In this document: one piece after another, positions 7,737 to 16,971 of the stretch
How positions within the stretch are numbered: position 1 is the first letter of the stretch
How the letters are laid out: each line of letters starts with the position of its first letter
From: CAYNVS01 sp964400725
GTDB lineage: Bacteria > Myxococcota_A > SURF-8 > CAYNVS01
Assembly: GCA_964400725.1 (NCBI GenBank)
Contig: CAYNVS010000012.1
Span: forward strand, 1-64,000
Length of the DNA stretch: 64,000 bases
Direction of reading: 5' to 3'
The notes under the pieces: model-generated
Seen by the model: the letters and a program-made list of their open reading frames with translations, nothing else
What the model was told of the DNA's origin: nothing
Databases searched by the model: none
Made by a program: the position numbers and the translations under genes

Positions 7737-7770
7737 AGCCCTGCAATAGCCTTGCAGGGTTTTGCTTTAT
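7737..7770 (+). terminator. Terminator of tRNA-Lys
   Basis: An 8-base-pair stem (CCCTGCAA at 7739-7746 with TTGCAGGG at 7752-7759, 5-base loop) runs into TTTTGCTTT. It ends just before the holA ribosome binding site. Confidence 0.8.
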
Positions 7771-7781
7771 AAGGAGACATA

Positions 7782-8906
7782 ATGTCCGCAGCCAAGGCTC
7801 AGGCCGCTTACAACCCGCTGGCGTTGAAAAATCTCAAGGACGAGCTTAAAAGCGGGGACGCGCTTTTGCGCGTTTTTTTAATTTACGGCAACGACGTCGA
7901 GGAGATGGAAGCGGCTCTGAAAGCGATAAAAGAATGGGCTGGGGTAACGGCCGCGGGAGCCTCCGTTACCTACAGCGGATTTGAAAATTCTCTTACGCAG
8001 GTTCTCGACGCCTGCGCGATAAAGTCGATGTTCTCGCCCAAACAGTTTGTGGTGGCGCGGCACAGCGAAGCGTTCGTAGGCAGAAAAACGCCTTCAAAAC
8101 CGTTTGCCGCAAGCGAGGACGAGCTTAAAAGGCTCGCGGAGTATCTTAAAAATCCGCCAAAGCACGCGACGCTGGTATTTTTGCACAACGTAGAAGAGAC
8201 GAAAAGCAAATCGTCAAAAGAGACCGGCGAGCCGAAAAAAGGCTCAAAAAACAGCTTTGAGCAGCTTAAGGCGGGATGCGCCGCGCACGCCTTCTTTACG
8301 CCGTCCGAAAAGGAAATAAAAACTTGGCTGCGCGGTAAAATTAAGAAACTAGGCCTGTCGGCGAGGGACGACGCGGTTGACGCCCTTGTTGACGCGGTTG
8401 GAACGGACACGGCTACGATGTCGCAGGCTCTCGAAAAGCTGGCGCTTTTTAAAGACGGCTCCGGAGAGATTACGGTTGCGGACATCGACGAAAACGTTGC
8501 GGAAACCGCGATGCGGGCGTTTTACAACCTTCAGGATTCGCTCGCAGCCGGAGACGCAAAAAAGAGCCTAAAAAATCTTCACAATCTTTTGCGACAAAAG
8601 AAAGTGGAGCCTACGCAGATTCTATCGAATATCCGTTCTAAAATGCGCGAGCTTGCTCGCGCCGGAGAAATAATAGAACGCGGAGGCGGCAGAGACGAGC
8701 TGGTTGCGTCTTACAGAGGACGAGAATGGCTTGCGGAAAAAGTCTATTCCGCGGCGGCGCAGGCTTCGCCGGCGGCTTGGCGCAGAACGCTCGCGTTGTG
8801 CTACGACGCCGAAAGAAAGCTAAAGTCAACTTCGCTGTCGGACGAAATTCTGCTGGACGACCTGACGATTAAAATTTGCGCGGTCGTAAACGGAGGCCGA
8901 GTTTAA
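7782..8906 (+). CDS. holA: DNA polymerase III subunit delta
   Basis: HolA opens the beta sliding clamp as part of the clamp loader. The 374-residue protein has the family layout: an N-terminal AAA-like domain with FLIYGNDVEEME, a middle region with LVFLHN, and a C-terminal helical domain with FYNLQDSLAAGDAKKSL and LSNIRSKMREL. A strong AAGGAGA ribosome binding site decides the ATG at 7782. A Lys/Ser-rich insertion of about 20 residues (near residue 145) is longer than in well-known homologues. The kinase gene follows after 3 bases and is probably translated from the same message. Confidence 0.88.
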   Translation: MSAAKAQAAYNPLALKNLKDELKSGDALLRVFLIYGNDVEEMEAALKAIKEWAGVTAAGASVTYSGFENSLTQVLDACAIKSMFSPKQFVVARHSEAFVGRKTPSKPFAASEDELKRLAEYLKNPPKHATLVFLHNVEETKSKSSKETGEPKKGSKNSFEQLKAGCAAHAFFTPSEKEIKTWLRGKIKKLGLSARDDAVDALVDAVGTDTATMSQALEKLALFKDGSGEITVADIDENVAETAMRAFYNLQDSLAAGDAKKSLKNLHNLLRQKKVEPTQILSNIRSKMRELARAGEIIERGGGRDELVASYRGREWLAEKVYSAAAQASPAAWRRTLALCYDAERKLKSTSLSDEILLDDLTIKICAVVNGGRV

Positions 8907-8909
8907 GCC

Positions 8910-10190
8910 GTGTGGTACAAAGTCGGCAAAAAAATCGCGTCCGGCGGAATCTGCGACGTCTTTGAGGGAACGGCCGTAGGCTCGAACGATTTTAAACGCC
9001 CGGTGGTAATAAAGAGGCTCAAACCTCAATTTGCGCACCTCGATTCGATGTACGAAAAGCTGGCCGCAGAGGCGGAGCTGCTCGCGTCGGTTTACCACAA
9101 TAATTTGGCGCAGGTTTTGGAATTTCTCGACATCGACGAAATACCGTCCATCGTCCTTGAAAAGGTCGAAGGCGCAAGCGTGGAACTTGCGGCGAAAAAC
9201 GCGGGCGGCGACGACGTCGAGAGGGCGCGGCTTTGCCGCAGGCTGCTTTCTGGCGTCGCGAGGCTTTTCTACGACATATCCGAGCGGTGCGGACGCTCGT
9301 TCGTTCACGGCGATATATCCGCGGCGAATATAATTTTCACCGATTCGACGGGCTCGCTTAAAGTGATTGATCTCGGCGAAGGAAGCCTCTCAAGCGAAGA
9401 GGACGGCGCGTCAGGCGGTTTTATTTACGCCACGCCGCAGTTTGCGGCCCCGGAATTGGCCGAAACGGGCGCCACAGTCTGCGCCGACGTTTACGCGCTG
9501 GGCAAAGTGGCGCTTTATCTTTGTCCTAGTCCGCCCGGCGACCTTGAGGGATTGCTGGGGATGATGACCGCGGTCGATCCGGCGCGCAGGCTTCAAAGCT
9601 GGCGCGAAGTTCTGCTTCTTCTGGGCGAACCGCTTGGCGAGGCGGCTACCGGCGCGCAAAACCGGCGGGAGATGTTGACGCGAAAAATCGGCGGCGGCGC
9701 AGGCTCCGGCGGGCGGAGATTTATTTTATCGGCAAAATTTAAAATATTGGCGGCGGGCGCGATTTTAGGACTTGTCGCCGCGGCGGGCATAGCGCACTTC
9801 GAGACGCGGATAGAACGAAAGGAAGCCGGAACGGCGGCCAGCCCCAAACTCGTTGACGGCGCTTCGCTGGCGCCGGCGGCGCAGATTGAGAAAGCGGGCT
9901 TAGAAACCGCTTACTTGAAGCTCGCAGCTTTGCCTAAAACCGCTTTTACGGCGACAATCGACGGCGAGCCTATCGACGAGCCATCTTTGCAGGCTCTCGC
10001 GCTGTCTCCCGGCTATCACCGCGTCGAGGTTATGACGGAGGACGGCAAAACTTATTCGCAGAAACTCACGCTTTTCCCCGGTCAGGCGGTTACGGCGCAC
10101 ATAATTCCGCGCGAAAAGAAAGCGGGCGAGGACGCCGCTTTGACGCCGAAGAAAGAAAGCAAAAAGAAGAAAAGCGGGAAGAAAAAATAA
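8910..10190 (+). CDS. Membrane-anchored eukaryote-like Ser/Thr kinase with PEGA-like tail
   Basis: Residues 1 to about 245 form a protein-kinase fold: ASGGICDVFEG (Gly loop), VVIKRLK (catalytic Lys), SFVHGDISAANIIF (catalytic loop, Asp135 and Asn140), IDLGEG (metal-binding Asp154, DLG in place of DFG) and AAPELAE (APE motif). The usual HRD is HGD here, so this is a non-RD kinase, probably without activation-loop control. A membrane helix lies near residues 272-292. The outer part contains a PEGA-like segment (FTATIDGEPI, then YHRVEVMTEDGKTY) and ends in a Lys-rich tail. GTG at 8910 is the start, 3 bases after holA. Targets are unknown. Confidence 0.82.
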   Translation: MWYKVGKKIASGGICDVFEGTAVGSNDFKRPVVIKRLKPQFAHLDSMYEKLAAEAELLASVYHNNLAQVLEFLDIDEIPSIVLEKVEGASVELAAKNAGGDDVERARLCRRLLSGVARLFYDISERCGRSFVHGDISAANIIFTDSTGSLKVIDLGEGSLSSEEDGASGGFIYATPQFAAPELAETGATVCADVYALGKVALYLCPSPPGDLEGLLGMMTAVDPARRLQSWREVLLLLGEPLGEAATGAQNRREMLTRKIGGGAGSGGRRFILSAKFKILAAGAILGLVAAAGIAHFETRIERKEAGTAASPKLVDGASLAPAAQIEKAGLETAYLKLAALPKTAFTATIDGEPIDEPSLQALALSPGYHRVEVMTEDGKTYSQKLTLFPGQAVTAHIIPREKKAGEDAALTPKKESKKKKSGKKK

Positions 10191-10252
10191 AGTAAAAAAC
10201 GCGCCGACCTTGTAGGGATTGCGCCGGCGCGGTTTGAACGCGCCGTAAAAAA

Positions 10253-11119
10253 TTACGCCAGAGGAAGGTTTGAAAAAGCTTTCGTCCTTTCGTCGTGCAG
10301 CTTAATAAGAGGTTCGAAATCCGGATAAACCGCCGCGGAGCCTACGCTTGCAACGAATGCGCAAACGGCGTTGCCGCCTCCAGCGCTCTCGTAACTAGAC
10401 AGCCATTTATCGAACTTGGCGCGCGCCTCGCCGGTCTCGAATGGAAACCGGACGGGAGGAGCGGGCATCCCGCATCTCCAAGGTTTAGGCGTAAGCCTTG
10501 CGCGGAAAGACCGCTGAGCGGCGCACAGCTTCATATAAAGCGGGTCGGCTTTCAAATCGTTCATATGTTTAACGGAAACGCTGGACAGCGGGTCTATCGG
10601 AGCTTCCGCGAAAAAAACGCGCATTCCCGCCTTTGTTCTGTAAATTCTAATCGAAACCTTCGGATCTGCCTTTGCGATGCGCTCGGCGTTAGAGACGACT
10701 TCGGCTTCGAATTTATCTCTCGGACGAATAGTCTTAAATCCTAGAAGTCCTTTTATCAGCCGCGCAATGCTTTGCCCGACGGAAGGAACCGGATAATCCA
10801 CGTCCGCGAACATAGCGTTTGCGCAGTTGAGAACCAAACAGCCGCAGGCGTTGCGCGTAATAGCCGCCAGCGTTTCGCCGTTGGGGTTTTTAATTTCTTC
10901 GATAACTTCTTCGCGCAGCGGTCTGTCGGAATAAAAATACGCAGCTTTATCTCGGCTCGACAACGCCGCGTCCGCGGCGGCGCGCGCCCGCCTTTCCGCG
11001 TTTTTCCGGGCGTCCTCTTTGCTTTCGTCGGAAAACCCCCAGCAGGAAAAATTTTTAACCGTTCCGTCGGGAGCCGTCGCTTCGTAAATCCCCTTGGCCC
11101 AGTAACGATAAAATTTCAT
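10253..11119 (-). CDS. Conserved hypothetical protein coupled to the ABC-F gene
   Basis: Translation starts at the ATG at 11119, which shares its last base with the TAA of the upstream ABC-F gene (TAATG), so coupling is likely; an upstream in-frame ATG inside ABC-F is less plausible. The 288-residue product has no signal peptide. It begins MKFYRYWAKG and has an Ala/Arg-rich helix, then NCANAMFADVDYP, IRIYRTKAGMRVFF and a long CAAQRSFRARLTPKPWRCG stretch with invariant-looking Arg, Pro and Cys. I recall similar unassigned bacterial proteins but no function. The acidic DVD and basic clusters would fit nucleotide or nucleic-acid binding, which is a guess. Confidence 0.75.
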   Translation of the reverse strand: MKFYRYWAKGIYEATAPDGTVKNFSCWGFSDESKEDARKNAERRARAAADAALSSRDKAAYFYSDRPLREEVIEEIKNPNGETLAAITRNACGCLVLNCANAMFADVDYPVPSVGQSIARLIKGLLGFKTIRPRDKFEAEVVSNAERIAKADPKVSIRIYRTKAGMRVFFAEAPIDPLSSVSVKHMNDLKADPLYMKLCAAQRSFRARLTPKPWRCGMPAPPVRFPFETGEARAKFDKWLSSYESAGGGNAVCAFVASVGSAAVYPDFEPLIKLHDERTKAFSNLPLA

Positions 11120-13095
11120 TATTCGGCTAAAGATTCCAACTCGCGGCTTGCGTCGGCCCACTGGTTGGCGAGCGTTTCAATCTCTTTTTCTATTTTCTCC
11201 CGTTTATCGATGAGCTTTTGCAATTCGACGAAATTAGCGGCGTATTGCGGCTGCGTCATCTGCGCGGCGAGAGCCTTAACTTCGCTCTCTTTCGCCGCTA
11301 TTTCATCTTCTATCTTTGCGACTTTCTTCGCCATGCTCTCTTTTAGCCGGGAGCGGCGCTTCGCCTCCTCGTACTGCCGCACGCGAAGTTCTTTCTCGGA
11401 GACGCCGGTCTGCGAGGTTTCCGCGGCCTGTTTTGCCGACGTCTTTGCCGCCTGCTTAGCCGAGGAGTGCGTTCCTTCCGCCTCCGCCTTGCGGCGCTCG
11501 CGGTATTCCAGCCATTCCGTATAGTTGCCTTTATATATCTCCAAATGTCCGTCTTCCAGCGCAAAGACGGTATCGGCTAGATTGTCGAGGAAGTGCCTGT
11601 CGTGGGAGACGAACAGGACGCTCCCCTCGAATTTTTGCAGCGCCTCAAGCAGCACTTCTTTGCTGTCCAAATCGAGATGGTTGGTCGGCTCGTCCATGAC
11701 GATTAAGTTGGACGGCGTAAGGAGCATTTTCGCGATTGCGAGGCGGTTGCGCTCGCCGCCGGAAAGCACCGAAACTTTTTTATCAATCTCGTCGCCCGTG
11801 AAAAGAAACGCGCCTAAAAGAGAGCGCAGTTTGGGAATCAAATCGAACGGGCACGACGACTCGACCGTCTTGAAGACCGTCAGAGCCGGGTCTAGCCGCT
11901 TGTGTATGTCCTGCGCGAAGTAGTCGTAACTCACGTTATAACCGAGAGCGATAGAGCCGCTTCTGGGCTCAAGCTCCTTGGTAATCAAGCGCACCAGCGT
12001 AGTTTTTCCGGCGCCGTTTACGCCTACCAGCGCCGCTTTGCTGCCGCGGTAAAGCTCGAAGCTGATTCCTTTTAAAATGTCCGGTCCGTCGCCGTAACCG
12101 GCAACCAGTTCTTTCGCCTCAAGAGCCACTTTGCCGCTGCGCGACGGCTGCGGGAAGTCGAAACGTATTTTCTTTTTAACCGGCGGAATTTCCACCTTTT
12201 CGAGCTTTTCCAACTGACGTATGCGCGACTGCACCAGCGTCGCCTTGTCGGCCTTGTAGCGGAAGCGGTTGATGAAGCTCTGTATGTGCTCCCGCTCCTG
12301 CTCCACTTCGGCGGCTTTTTTTTGCAGAAGCTCAAGCCGCGCGGCGCGCTCGACGAGAAACTGCGTGTAGTTGCAGTAGTAGTCGCTTAGCCTTCCGTTA
12401 AATATTTCCGTAATGCGGTTAAGCACTCGGTCGATGAAGTAGCGGTCGTGGCTGACGAGTATCAGCGCTCCCTCGTATCCTTTAAGCCATTCCTCCAAAA
12501 AGACGCGCGCCTCAATGTCGAGGTAGTTGGTCGGCTCGTCCAAAAGCAGCAGGCTCGGGTTGGAAAGAAGCACTTTGGCCAGAGCGATGCGCATCTGCCA
12601 GCCGCCGGAAAATTCTTGACAAAGCCGCCCCATGTCTGACTGAGAAAAGCCTAAGCCCGAAAGCACTTTGCCGACGGTCTGCTCCGCCATGTAGCCGCCT
12701 ATCTGGTCGAGGTTGGCGTGCACTTCCGCGTAACGAGCCGCAATGGCGTTATGCTCGTCGCCTTCGGGCGTTTCGTCCAGCGCCTTGCGCAGAGTCTCTT
12801 CCTCAACGCGCAGGTTGTAAACGTCTCCCAGCGCGCTCGCGGCCTCGTCGAACAGCGTCTTCCCTTCGTGCACGACTTGGTCTTGCGGCAAGTATCCGAC
12901 CGTAACGCCTTTAGGGACTATCACGTCTCCTTCGTCGGGTCTAATCTGCCCGCATATAAGGCGCATCAGCGTAGTTTTGCCGGCGCCGTTGCCTCCTACG
13001 AGGCCGATTCTGTCCTTGTGGCCTATAGACCACGTTACGTCGTTAAAAATTATCTGTCCGCCGAAAGCCAACGATACGCTTGAAAGATTTATCAT
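11119..13095 (-). CDS. ABC-F family ATPase (Uup/YheS-like)
   Basis: ABC-F proteins carry two ATP-binding cassettes and no membrane domain; most act on the ribosome. The first cassette has GGNGAGKTT (residues about 35-43) and an EFSGGWQMR signature with LLLLDEPTNYLD; the second has GVNGAGKTT, LSGGERNR and LIVMDEPTNHLD. Between them lies the charged linker that enters the ribosomal E-site in this family. The 658-residue length and a C-terminal coiled coil (KKVAKIEDEIAAKESEVKAL) after a Ser/Ala/Lys-rich hinge fit the Uup/YheS side of the family. It is followed by the coupled unknown gene. Confidence 0.93.
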   Translation of the reverse strand: MINLSSVSLAFGGQIIFNDVTWSIGHKDRIGLVGGNGAGKTTLMRLICGQIRPDEGDVIVPKGVTVGYLPQDQVVHEGKTLFDEAASALGDVYNLRVEEETLRKALDETPEGDEHNAIAARYAEVHANLDQIGGYMAEQTVGKVLSGLGFSQSDMGRLCQEFSGGWQMRIALAKVLLSNPSLLLLDEPTNYLDIEARVFLEEWLKGYEGALILVSHDRYFIDRVLNRITEIFNGRLSDYYCNYTQFLVERAARLELLQKKAAEVEQEREHIQSFINRFRYKADKATLVQSRIRQLEKLEKVEIPPVKKKIRFDFPQPSRSGKVALEAKELVAGYGDGPDILKGISFELYRGSKAALVGVNGAGKTTLVRLITKELEPRSGSIALGYNVSYDYFAQDIHKRLDPALTVFKTVESSCPFDLIPKLRSLLGAFLFTGDEIDKKVSVLSGGERNRLAIAKMLLTPSNLIVMDEPTNHLDLDSKEVLLEALQKFEGSVLFVSHDRHFLDNLADTVFALEDGHLEIYKGNYTEWLEYRERRKAEAEGTHSSAKQAAKTSAKQAAETSQTGVSEKELRVRQYEEAKRRSRLKESMAKKVAKIEDEIAAKESEVKALAAQMTQPQYAANFVELQKLIDKREKIEKEIETLANQWADASRELESLAE

Positions 13096-13106
13096 ATCCC
13101 GTTACT

Positions 13107-13670
13107 TCAATCGTCTATCCAAAGCTCCTTAAACGAGCCGTTGCGCCAATAAAATAAAACCGACGTCGTTTCCCATACTTTTCTAATTATTCCGCGTGCG
13201 CGCAGTTTTACCTTTACTTTTTCGTCGCCGGACTGCGAGTACGTTTTAGGCTGCGCTAGAGTAAGATACACGTTGTCCGGCGGAAGCTTCACTTCCTCTA
13301 AAATCAAGCCGGCGGTTCCGCCTTTAGGCTGCGTCATAGCGACCGCGACTGCAAACTTCTCGTTCGCGCCGTCAGTCAGCAGAAACGCGTAATCCTTTTT
13401 TCCGTCTCCGTCGAAGTCGGCGTAAAGGCAGTTGTACGAATTCGTTTGCTTGGTTTCTATTATAAACTTTTTAAAATCGCCCTTCAGCGATTTATAACCG
13501 CGGTGGAAATACTTCCTGAAGTGTTTTTTCACAAGTTCGGGAGCTTTCTTTTGGCAGATTTCCGCGTCGTCGGGCGCCGCCCCGCCTTTCTTTTCCGCCG
13601 CGTTCGCTTCGCCGAAAATAATCAAAACCCCTATTAACGCTACGATAGCAGCCGCAAAACCGCCGCGCAT
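13107..13670 (-). CDS. Exported FG-GAP/VCBS-like protein, paralogue 1
   Basis: The 187-residue protein has a Sec signal peptide ending near ANA-AE. The body contains FRKYFHRGYKSLKGDFKK and then NCLYADFDGDGKKDYAFLL. DxDxDG is a calcium-binding loop of the FG-GAP/VCBS kind, though there is only one repeat, too few for a full propeller. The C-terminus ends in a TSVLFYWRNGSFKELWIDD block that is nearly shared with the next gene. It sits 15 bases after its paralogue and is probably cotranscribed with it. Function is unknown. Confidence 0.7.
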   Translation of the reverse strand: MRGGFAAAIVALIGVLIIFGEANAAEKKGGAAPDDAEICQKKAPELVKKHFRKYFHRGYKSLKGDFKKFIIETKQTNSYNCLYADFDGDGKKDYAFLLTDGANEKFAVAVAMTQPKGGTAGLILEEVKLPPDNVYLTLAQPKTYSQSGDEKVKVKLRARGIIRKVWETTSVLFYWRNGSFKELWIDD

Positions 13671-13685
13671 TCTATTTCCCTCATA

Positions 13686-14366
13686 TTAAGGCTCGTCCAC
13701 GTCGAGCCACAAATCTTCGATTTTTCCTTTTTTCCAGTAAAGAAGCACGCATGACAAATTATAATAATACCGGACGACGCCTTGCGCGGCGAGCTTTACT
13801 TCCTCCCCCGCGTCCCACTGTTGGTAAAGGCCGGGTTGAGCGATTTCAAGGTAGAAATTCGATTTGTAACCTTTAAGGGCGGGCTCGTCGAATTCGTCGT
13901 AGGTTGTTTTTATATCTTTGCCGTTGGGGCGCGTTACTAGTATAACAGTCTTCTGTTTCTTGCCGTCGAGGCTTGAAAGCTGAAAAGCGTAATCGGCTGC
14001 GCCGTCGCCGTCGAAATCCCCAATGACGCAGTTGAAGGATTTTTTTTGTTTGTGCGAAATAAGCATTTCCTGCAAATCCTCGCCCAAGCCCTCGAACTCT
14101 TTAAGCTTGTAACCTTTGAAATGCTTTTTTATAAGCTCCGGAGCCCGCTTTTGGCACTCGTCCGCGTCGTAATTCAGCGCGCTCTTCGTTTGCGAGGCGG
14201 TTTCAGACTTCTTCGTCGAGTCCGTCTTGGGAGACTCCGTTTTCGTCGGTTCGGTTTTTAGCGTTTCGCTCTTCTTCGCGTCGTCGGCGAAAGCGCCGTC
14301 CGCAATAATCGCGCCCAGAATTAAAAGCGTAGCAACGGTTATAAGCGCGGCGTTGCGCATCTTCAT
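13686..14366 (-). CDS. Exported FG-GAP/VCBS-like protein, paralogue 2
   Basis: This 226-residue protein has a signal peptide (cleavage near AFA-DD), then a Thr/Lys/Ser-rich tether of about 40 residues, and a domain that aligns with the downstream paralogue: CQKRAPELIKKHFKGYK, NCVIGDFDGDGAADYAFQL and CVLLYWKKGKIEDLWLD. The single DxDxDG loop suggests Ca2+ binding. Its ATG at 14366 overlaps the hutH stop as ATGA, so translation is coupled to hutH; a second ATG two codons on is an alternative. The tether is missing from paralogue 1. Confidence 0.7.
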   Translation of the reverse strand: MKMRNAALITVATLLILGAIIADGAFADDAKKSETLKTEPTKTESPKTDSTKKSETASQTKSALNYDADECQKRAPELIKKHFKGYKLKEFEGLGEDLQEMLISHKQKKSFNCVIGDFDGDGAADYAFQLSSLDGKKQKTVILVTRPNGKDIKTTYDEFDEPALKGYKSNFYLEIAQPGLYQQWDAGEEVKLAAQGVVRYYYNLSCVLLYWKKGKIEDLWLDVDEP

Positions 14367-15985
14367 CCTTTCAACGCGGCGTCCACGGCGTTCAGCAATT
14401 TCTCGCCGCGCAACAGCTCGCTTATTACGTTAAGCGGCTCGTAGAACCATTCGTCGGTGGCGTAGGGCCGGATGCCCGCTTCGCGCAGAGTTTGCATTAT
14501 GGCCGCGGTGCCCGCGCCCAGAATCGAGAAATCGTCGCACGATTTGCCCAACTGCTGCAACCGGACGCTTACGCCTTGAAACGCCGCGAAAAGCTCGGAC
14601 GCGATGATGCGGCTTGTGTTGTCGGCGATTTGGAGCGCGTGGTACGCGGTAATGGAGCCCATTGAGACGTGATCCTCAAAATTTTCGCTCGTCGGAATGG
14701 AATCGACCGCAGCCGGATGCGCGAGCACTTTATTTTCGCTTACAAGCGAGGCCGCGACGTACTGCACTATCATAATTCCGCTGTTCAGCCCGCTCTTTCC
14801 CTGCGACAAATAAGCGGGAAGCCCTTCGTTAAGCGTTTTGTCGGTGAGCTTGTAAAGCCTGCGCTCGCTTATGCTGCCCAGCTCCGCGACCGCGACTTTG
14901 AGATATTCCAGCGGCAGAGCGAGCGGTTCGCCGTGGAAGTTGCCCGCGGATATAACTTTATCATGCTCCGGAAAAATCAGCGGGTTGTCGGTTACGGCGT
15001 TGAGCTCCATCTCCACGACGTCCTTCACGTGATTTATCGCGTTGGCGACCGCGCCGTGAACCTGCGGGACGCATCGAATAGAGTAGGCGTTCTGCACTAT
15101 TTCGCGCCTGTTTCCGGGGCATGGCGTTGATTTGTCGGCGTTTTTAGCTCCCGTGAACGGGAAGTCGATGAGCTTGCTGCCGTTAAGCAAAGCCGTTATG
15201 CGGCGCGCCGTCTTCTCCTGACCGTCGCTTTTTTTGCCGGTGCGCAGCGCGTGGGCGAGCGGGTCCAGCGAGCTGGAGCGGGCGAGCAGAGCTTCCATCG
15301 TAAGCGCCGCGGCCATGTTGGCATAGGAGTAAAGCTTCATTGCGTCGTAAAGCGCGAACGCGCCGACCGCCGTCATTACCGGCGTGCCGTTGTTCAGCGC
15401 GAGACCCTCTTTGTATGTGAGCTTGTGCGGCTTGCGTCCCGTCTTTTCGAGCCATTCGGAGGCGGGAGTTTTGCGGCCGTTCATGTAAACGTAGCCGTAG
15501 CCTAGCATCGGCAGAACCATATGGGAAAGAGGCGCCAAATCGCCGGAGGCCCCAAGCGATCCCTTCGCAGGAACGGCCGGGTACGCGCCGGAATTGAGCA
15601 TGTCGGCGAAGAACCGCAGCGTTTCCATCGTAACGCCGGAGCGGCCTTGCAACAGAGTGTTCGCGCGGAGAGCCAACGCGCCGCGCACTATGTCTTCGGG
15701 CAGGTCGGGGCCGTAGCCTACCGCGTGCGATAAAATTAGGTTGCGCTGAAGCTCCTCCGCTTCCGCGGCGCTTATGAGTTTGTCCTGATTGGAGCCGAAG
15801 CCGGTGGTAACGCCGTAAACCGCGTCTCCCTTCTTAACTTTTCCGGCGATCCATTCGGCGGCGGCCGCCACGCGTTTTTCGACGCCCGGCGAGAATTGCA
15901 GCGACACGTCGCCGCGAAGTCTGCGCGCGAAGCCGACGAGATTTTCAAGCGAAAGTTTGTCGCCCGACAATACTAAGGTTTTCAT
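14363..15985 (-). CDS. hutH: Histidine ammonia-lyase (aromatic amino acid lyase family)
   Basis: The enzyme removes ammonia from histidine to give urocanate, using a self-made MIO cofactor from Ala-Ser-Gly. That triad is present in KGSLGASGDLAPLSH. Other family blocks are VYGVTTGFGS (catalytic Tyr), LQRNLILSHAVG, GLALNNGTPVMT and RCVPQVHGA. The 540-residue length fits HAL. The start at 15985 is preferred to 16054 because AAGGAG lies 8 bases upstream. No other hut genes are nearby; the gene is followed, with overlap, by two exported proteins of unknown function. Tyrosine or phenylalanine lyase activity cannot be ruled out from sequence alone. Confidence 0.88.
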   Translation of the reverse strand: MKTLVLSGDKLSLENLVGFARRLRGDVSLQFSPGVEKRVAAAAEWIAGKVKKGDAVYGVTTGFGSNQDKLISAAEAEELQRNLILSHAVGYGPDLPEDIVRGALALRANTLLQGRSGVTMETLRFFADMLNSGAYPAVPAKGSLGASGDLAPLSHMVLPMLGYGYVYMNGRKTPASEWLEKTGRKPHKLTYKEGLALNNGTPVMTAVGAFALYDAMKLYSYANMAAALTMEALLARSSSLDPLAHALRTGKKSDGQEKTARRITALLNGSKLIDFPFTGAKNADKSTPCPGNRREIVQNAYSIRCVPQVHGAVANAINHVKDVVEMELNAVTDNPLIFPEHDKVISAGNFHGEPLALPLEYLKVAVAELGSISERRLYKLTDKTLNEGLPAYLSQGKSGLNSGIMIVQYVAASLVSENKVLAHPAAVDSIPTSENFEDHVSMGSITAYHALQIADNTSRIIASELFAAFQGVSVRLQQLGKSCDDFSILGAGTAAIMQTLREAGIRPYATDEWFYEPLNVISELLRGEKLLNAVDAALKG

Positions 15986-16167
15986 TGCGTTTGCTCCTTG
16001 CTGAAAACTTAAAAACGCATTGTCGCTTTTACCATTCATAATAATTATCTTCAAGATAATTTTACCGCGGCGTCTTTTTGCGTTTTTTCAAAAAGCAAAA
16101 AGGGATAAAAAGCAAATTAATCGCCCCCGCCTTTTTATTTGTATTAAGAACTTTAAAAACCGGCCGT

Positions 16168-16953
16168 TTATGCGCCGATTATCGCCGTTCCCGAGGATGT
16201 TCCAATGCGGTTCGCGCCGGCCTTAAGCATGGCAAGCGCGGCTTCCGGAGTCTTTACTCCGCCCGAAGCCTTAACCCCCGCGCTCAACCCGACGGTCTGA
16301 CGCATCAAAGCTACGTCATGCTCGGTAGCTCCCCCGGTTGAAAAACCGGTGGAAGTTTTCACGAACTCGGCGTCCGCTTTCAGAGAAATAAGGCATGCGG
16401 CGATTTTTTCCTCGTCGGTTAAAAGGCAGGTTTCGATTATGACTTTAACGGCGGCGCCGCCGGCGGCCTCGACCACGGCGCGCGCGCAGTCGTAAACGCG
16501 CGAGTATTCTTTCGCCTTTAAAAGACCGACTGGAATTACCATGTCAATTTCGCAGGCTCCGTCTTTTACGGCCTGCGCCGTTTCGGCGGCGACGCCCGCC
16601 AAAGAGTAGGCGCCCAAAGGAAAACCGACTACCGATGCGGTTTTGACCTTTGTTCCTTTCAGGCTTTCCGCAATTTGCGCAACGTGCTGCGGATTTACGC
16701 AGACCGCGCAAAAATCGAAGAGCTTTGCCTCGGCCGCAAGTTTCATAGCGTCCTTTGGCTGCGCTTCCGGCTTAAGAACCGTATGGTCTATCGCAGCGGC
16801 AAAAAGGCTTTTTTGGCCGCCTTCAATCCTCTCGATTATTTCCTTGGATATAACGGGATGAAAATCGGTTCGGTAAGCCGGTTTTCGGTCGTAGGAGCCG
16901 GGAAGAAAGTCAAGCTCGGTCTTCAATCTGCCGATTGTTTCGGTAAAATCCAT
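16168..16953 (-). CDS. deoC: Deoxyribose-phosphate aldolase
   Basis: DeoC splits 2-deoxyribose-5-phosphate into glyceraldehyde-3-phosphate and acetaldehyde through a Schiff base. The TIM-barrel motifs are present: AAIDHTVLKPE, FCAVCVNP, VVGFPLGA, EIDMVIPVG, KVIIETCLL, FVKTSTGFSTGGAT (Schiff-base Lys) and GVKASGGVKT (proton-relay Lys). The N-terminus carries about 40 residues more than the compact DeoC forms. It follows the AgmX-type gene after 18 bases behind a GGAGG ribosome binding site, which suggests cotranscription with unrelated genes. Confidence 0.93.
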   Translation of the reverse strand: MDFTETIGRLKTELDFLPGSYDRKPAYRTDFHPVISKEIIERIEGGQKSLFAAAIDHTVLKPEAQPKDAMKLAAEAKLFDFCAVCVNPQHVAQIAESLKGTKVKTASVVGFPLGAYSLAGVAAETAQAVKDGACEIDMVIPVGLLKAKEYSRVYDCARAVVEAAGGAAVKVIIETCLLTDEEKIAACLISLKADAEFVKTSTGFSTGGATEHDVALMRQTVGLSAGVKASGGVKTPEAALAMLKAGANRIGTSSGTAIIGA

Positions 16954-16971
16954 TTTCGCCTCCGTCTCAAA

